From Dinoroseobacter sp049801095 (lineage in GTDB: Bacteria; Pseudomonadota; Alphaproteobacteria; Rhodobacterales; Rhodobacteraceae), in contig NZ_JBNAGH010000001.1 in assembly GCF_049801095.1 (NCBI RefSeq), positions 930,001 through 994,000 of the forward strand: a DNA stretch of 64,000 nucleotides. The letters are read 5' to 3'. Numbering within the stretch: the first letter of the stretch is position 1; each line of letters opens with the position of its first letter. The notes below the pieces were generated by a model. It was given only the letters and a program-made list of their open reading frames with translations. It ran no database searches and was not told where the DNA came from. The translations under genes were made by a program, and so were the position numbers. Below are positions 62,924 through 64,000 of the stretch, in pieces.

Positions 62924-64000
62924 TTAAGAGAGAACAAATCCCGGCACCTCCCCGCGGATCACCGTCTCGGTCGAGCGCGCGATTTCGGCCAGACGGGCCG
63001 CATCCGCCGCCTCATCTGCATGGCCCCAGTCGCGCCCGAGATCCGGCCACGGGATCGCCTCGATCAGCATCTGGGTATAGGGGTGCTGCGGGTCACCAAT
63101 CACCTGTTTCGGCGGGCCCGCCTCAACCACATGGCCGTGATAAAGCACCATCACGTAGTCGCTCACATGGTAGGCCGTGGCGAGGTCATGGGTGATATAG
63201 AGGATCGAGATGCCGTAGCGGTCCTTCAGGTCGTAGATGTTCTTGAGGATCGTCGCGCGCAGCGAGGCATCGACCATGGAGACCGGCTCATCGGCGATGA
63301 GCAGCTTCGGCTCCAGCATGAGCGCGCGGGCCACGATCAGGCGCTGACGCTGTCCGCCCGAGAGCTCATGGGGAAAGCGGCGCAGGATGAGCTGCCCGTC
63401 AAGCCCCACGGCCTCGCAGGCCTCGATCATCTTAGCCTCAACCTCGGCGTCCGAAGAACCAAGGCCGAAGCGTTTATAGGGAAACTTCAGGGCGTGATCG
63501 ACCCGGTAGAACGGGTTGAAGCAGGCATAGGGGTCCTGGAACACCGCCTGCACGGATTTGCGGAACTCCAGCCGCTCGGCGGCGGAGTGTTTGGCGATGT
63601 CGTCCCCCTCAAAAAGGACCTGCCCCGAACTTGGCGGATTGAACCCCAGCATCAGGCTGCCCATGGTCGATTTGCCCGAACCGGACTGCCCGACAATCGA
63701 GATGATCTTCGGCTTCTCGCCATCCAGCGCGAAACTCATCGGATGGAGCGCGGTGACGTCTCCATAGACCTTTGAAACGGATTTGAACTCCAGAAGCGGC
63801 ACGCCTTCCTTGCCGCGTTTGACCGGCGCGGCACCGACCTCGGCATCGAGAAAACTCTCGCCACCCACCAAGGGCACCGAGGAAATCAGCTGCTTGGTAT
63901 AGGGATGCTCGGGCGCCTCGAGAATCTGCTGCACCGAGCCATGCTCGACCAGCACACCGTCCTTGAGCACCGCAAGCTCATCCACCGATTGCGCCATGAG
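62924..64000 (-). CDS. Fused double-ABC oligopeptide/oligosaccharide transporter ATPase (partial, N-terminus beyond window)
   Basis: 359 visible residues, with the frame open to the window edge. The first about 45 are the tail of a DppD-type ABC domain (VDELAVLKDGVLVEHGSVQQ, EAPEHPYTKQLISSVP). A linker leads to a complete second ABC domain of DppF type: Walker A VGQSGSGKST, Q-loop QDPYACFNP, signature LSGGQRQRLIVARAL, Walker B LLIADEPVSMVD, switch His ITHD, and the oligopeptide-family tail HPYTQMLIEAIP. Such fusions energise Opp/Dpp-type importers. Being 63 bp upstream of the alpha-mannosidase, it may import mannose-containing oligosaccharides (inference). Confidence 0.9.
   Translation of the reverse strand, partial: LMAQSVDELAVLKDGVLVEHGSVQQILEAPEHPYTKQLISSVPLVGGESFLDAEVGAAPVKRGKEGVPLLEFKSVSKVYGDVTALHPMSFALDGEKPKIISIVGQSGSGKSTMGSLMLGFNPPSSGQVLFEGDDIAKHSAAERLEFRKSVQAVFQDPYACFNPFYRVDHALKFPYKRFGLGSSDAEVEAKMIEACEAVGLDGQLILRRFPHELSGGQRQRLIVARALMLEPKLLIADEPVSMVDASLRATILKNIYDLKDRYGISILYITHDLATAYHVSDYVMVLYHGHVVEAGPPKQVIGDPQHPYTQMLIEAIPWPDLGRDWGHADEAADAARLAEIARSTETVIRGEVPGFVLS

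Noticed and set aside
60062..63775. A 1237-codon plus-strand open frame across the mannosidase and ABC genes
   Set aside because: It is antisense to two well-supported genes, spans their intergenic gap and has no recognisable domain. It arises from the scarcity of stop codons in GC-rich sequence.

Overview
The window is a GC-rich chromosomal segment from an alphaproteobacterium, most likely of the Roseobacter group (Rhodobacterales). The evidence is the gene content and order: short-form hisG with hisZ behind hisS, a membrane-anchored MoeB next to dut and coaBC, an RpoH-II-like sigma factor, an FYDLN-acid protein, a Hint-domain orphan, a BMP-type ABC importer behind xdhABC, and a malonate TRAP cluster. 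It is ordinary chromosome with no phage, CRISPR array, insertion sequence or plasmid functions. Coding density is high and many genes overlap by 4 nt.

Layout. 0-5 kb: minus-strand histidine/pantothenate operon (hisS-hisZ-hisG-panC-cysteine-synthase-like), then slyX. 5-9.5 kb: dnaE and a J-domain protein with an Ala-rich charged repeat tail. 9.8-19.8 kb: a purine unit, xdhABC followed by an ABC importer (ATPase, permease, tiny membrane protein, permease, BMP-type binding protein), closed by a terminator. 19.9-27.7 kb: mixed metabolic genes (DUF2892, panB, FkbM methyltransferase, a dimethylglycine/sarcosine dehydrogenase-like flavoprotein, Hint protein, AhpD-like protein, hydroxyacid dehydrogenase, SH3 protein). 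27.7-36.4 kb: PAS protein, M3 peptidase, SDR, and a minus-strand run rpoH-chaN-coaBC-dut-moeB. 36.5-44.2 kb: cobU and a phosphatase, quinone-reductase-like enzyme, GST, GntR regulator, YgjP-type protease, FYDLN protein, tRNA-Ala(GGC), and a haloacetate-dehalogenase-like hydrolase. 44.4-51.8 kb: rpsO and pnp, split by three minus-strand genes, then an MscS channel. 51.8-58.4 kb: a complete malonate uptake and catabolism cluster (matB, matA, TRAP dctMQP, divergent GntR regulator). 58.4-64 kb: a hypothetical gene, rpe, an assembly gap with poly-C noise, a GH38 alpha-mannosidase and the 3' part of a fused double-ABC oligopeptide-type ATPase that runs off the window.

The structure least explained by the genes is a dispersed palindromic repeat family (core CTTAAGTCTCTAAATATCCCC then GCCGGAGGC). 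There are five clear copies in 5-22.3 kb. One pair is arranged head to head between slyX and dnaE, and one copy supplies the stop codon of the FkbM gene. A diverged sixth copy, with its hairpins, sits in frame inside xdhB and adds about 24 residues. Other points of interest are a TGATCC element (ECF sigma -35 type) upstream of rpoH, a possible AUU start for chaN, palindromic operators in the malonate and XRE-cupin control regions, and hairpins placed between binding-protein and permease genes in both transporter operons.
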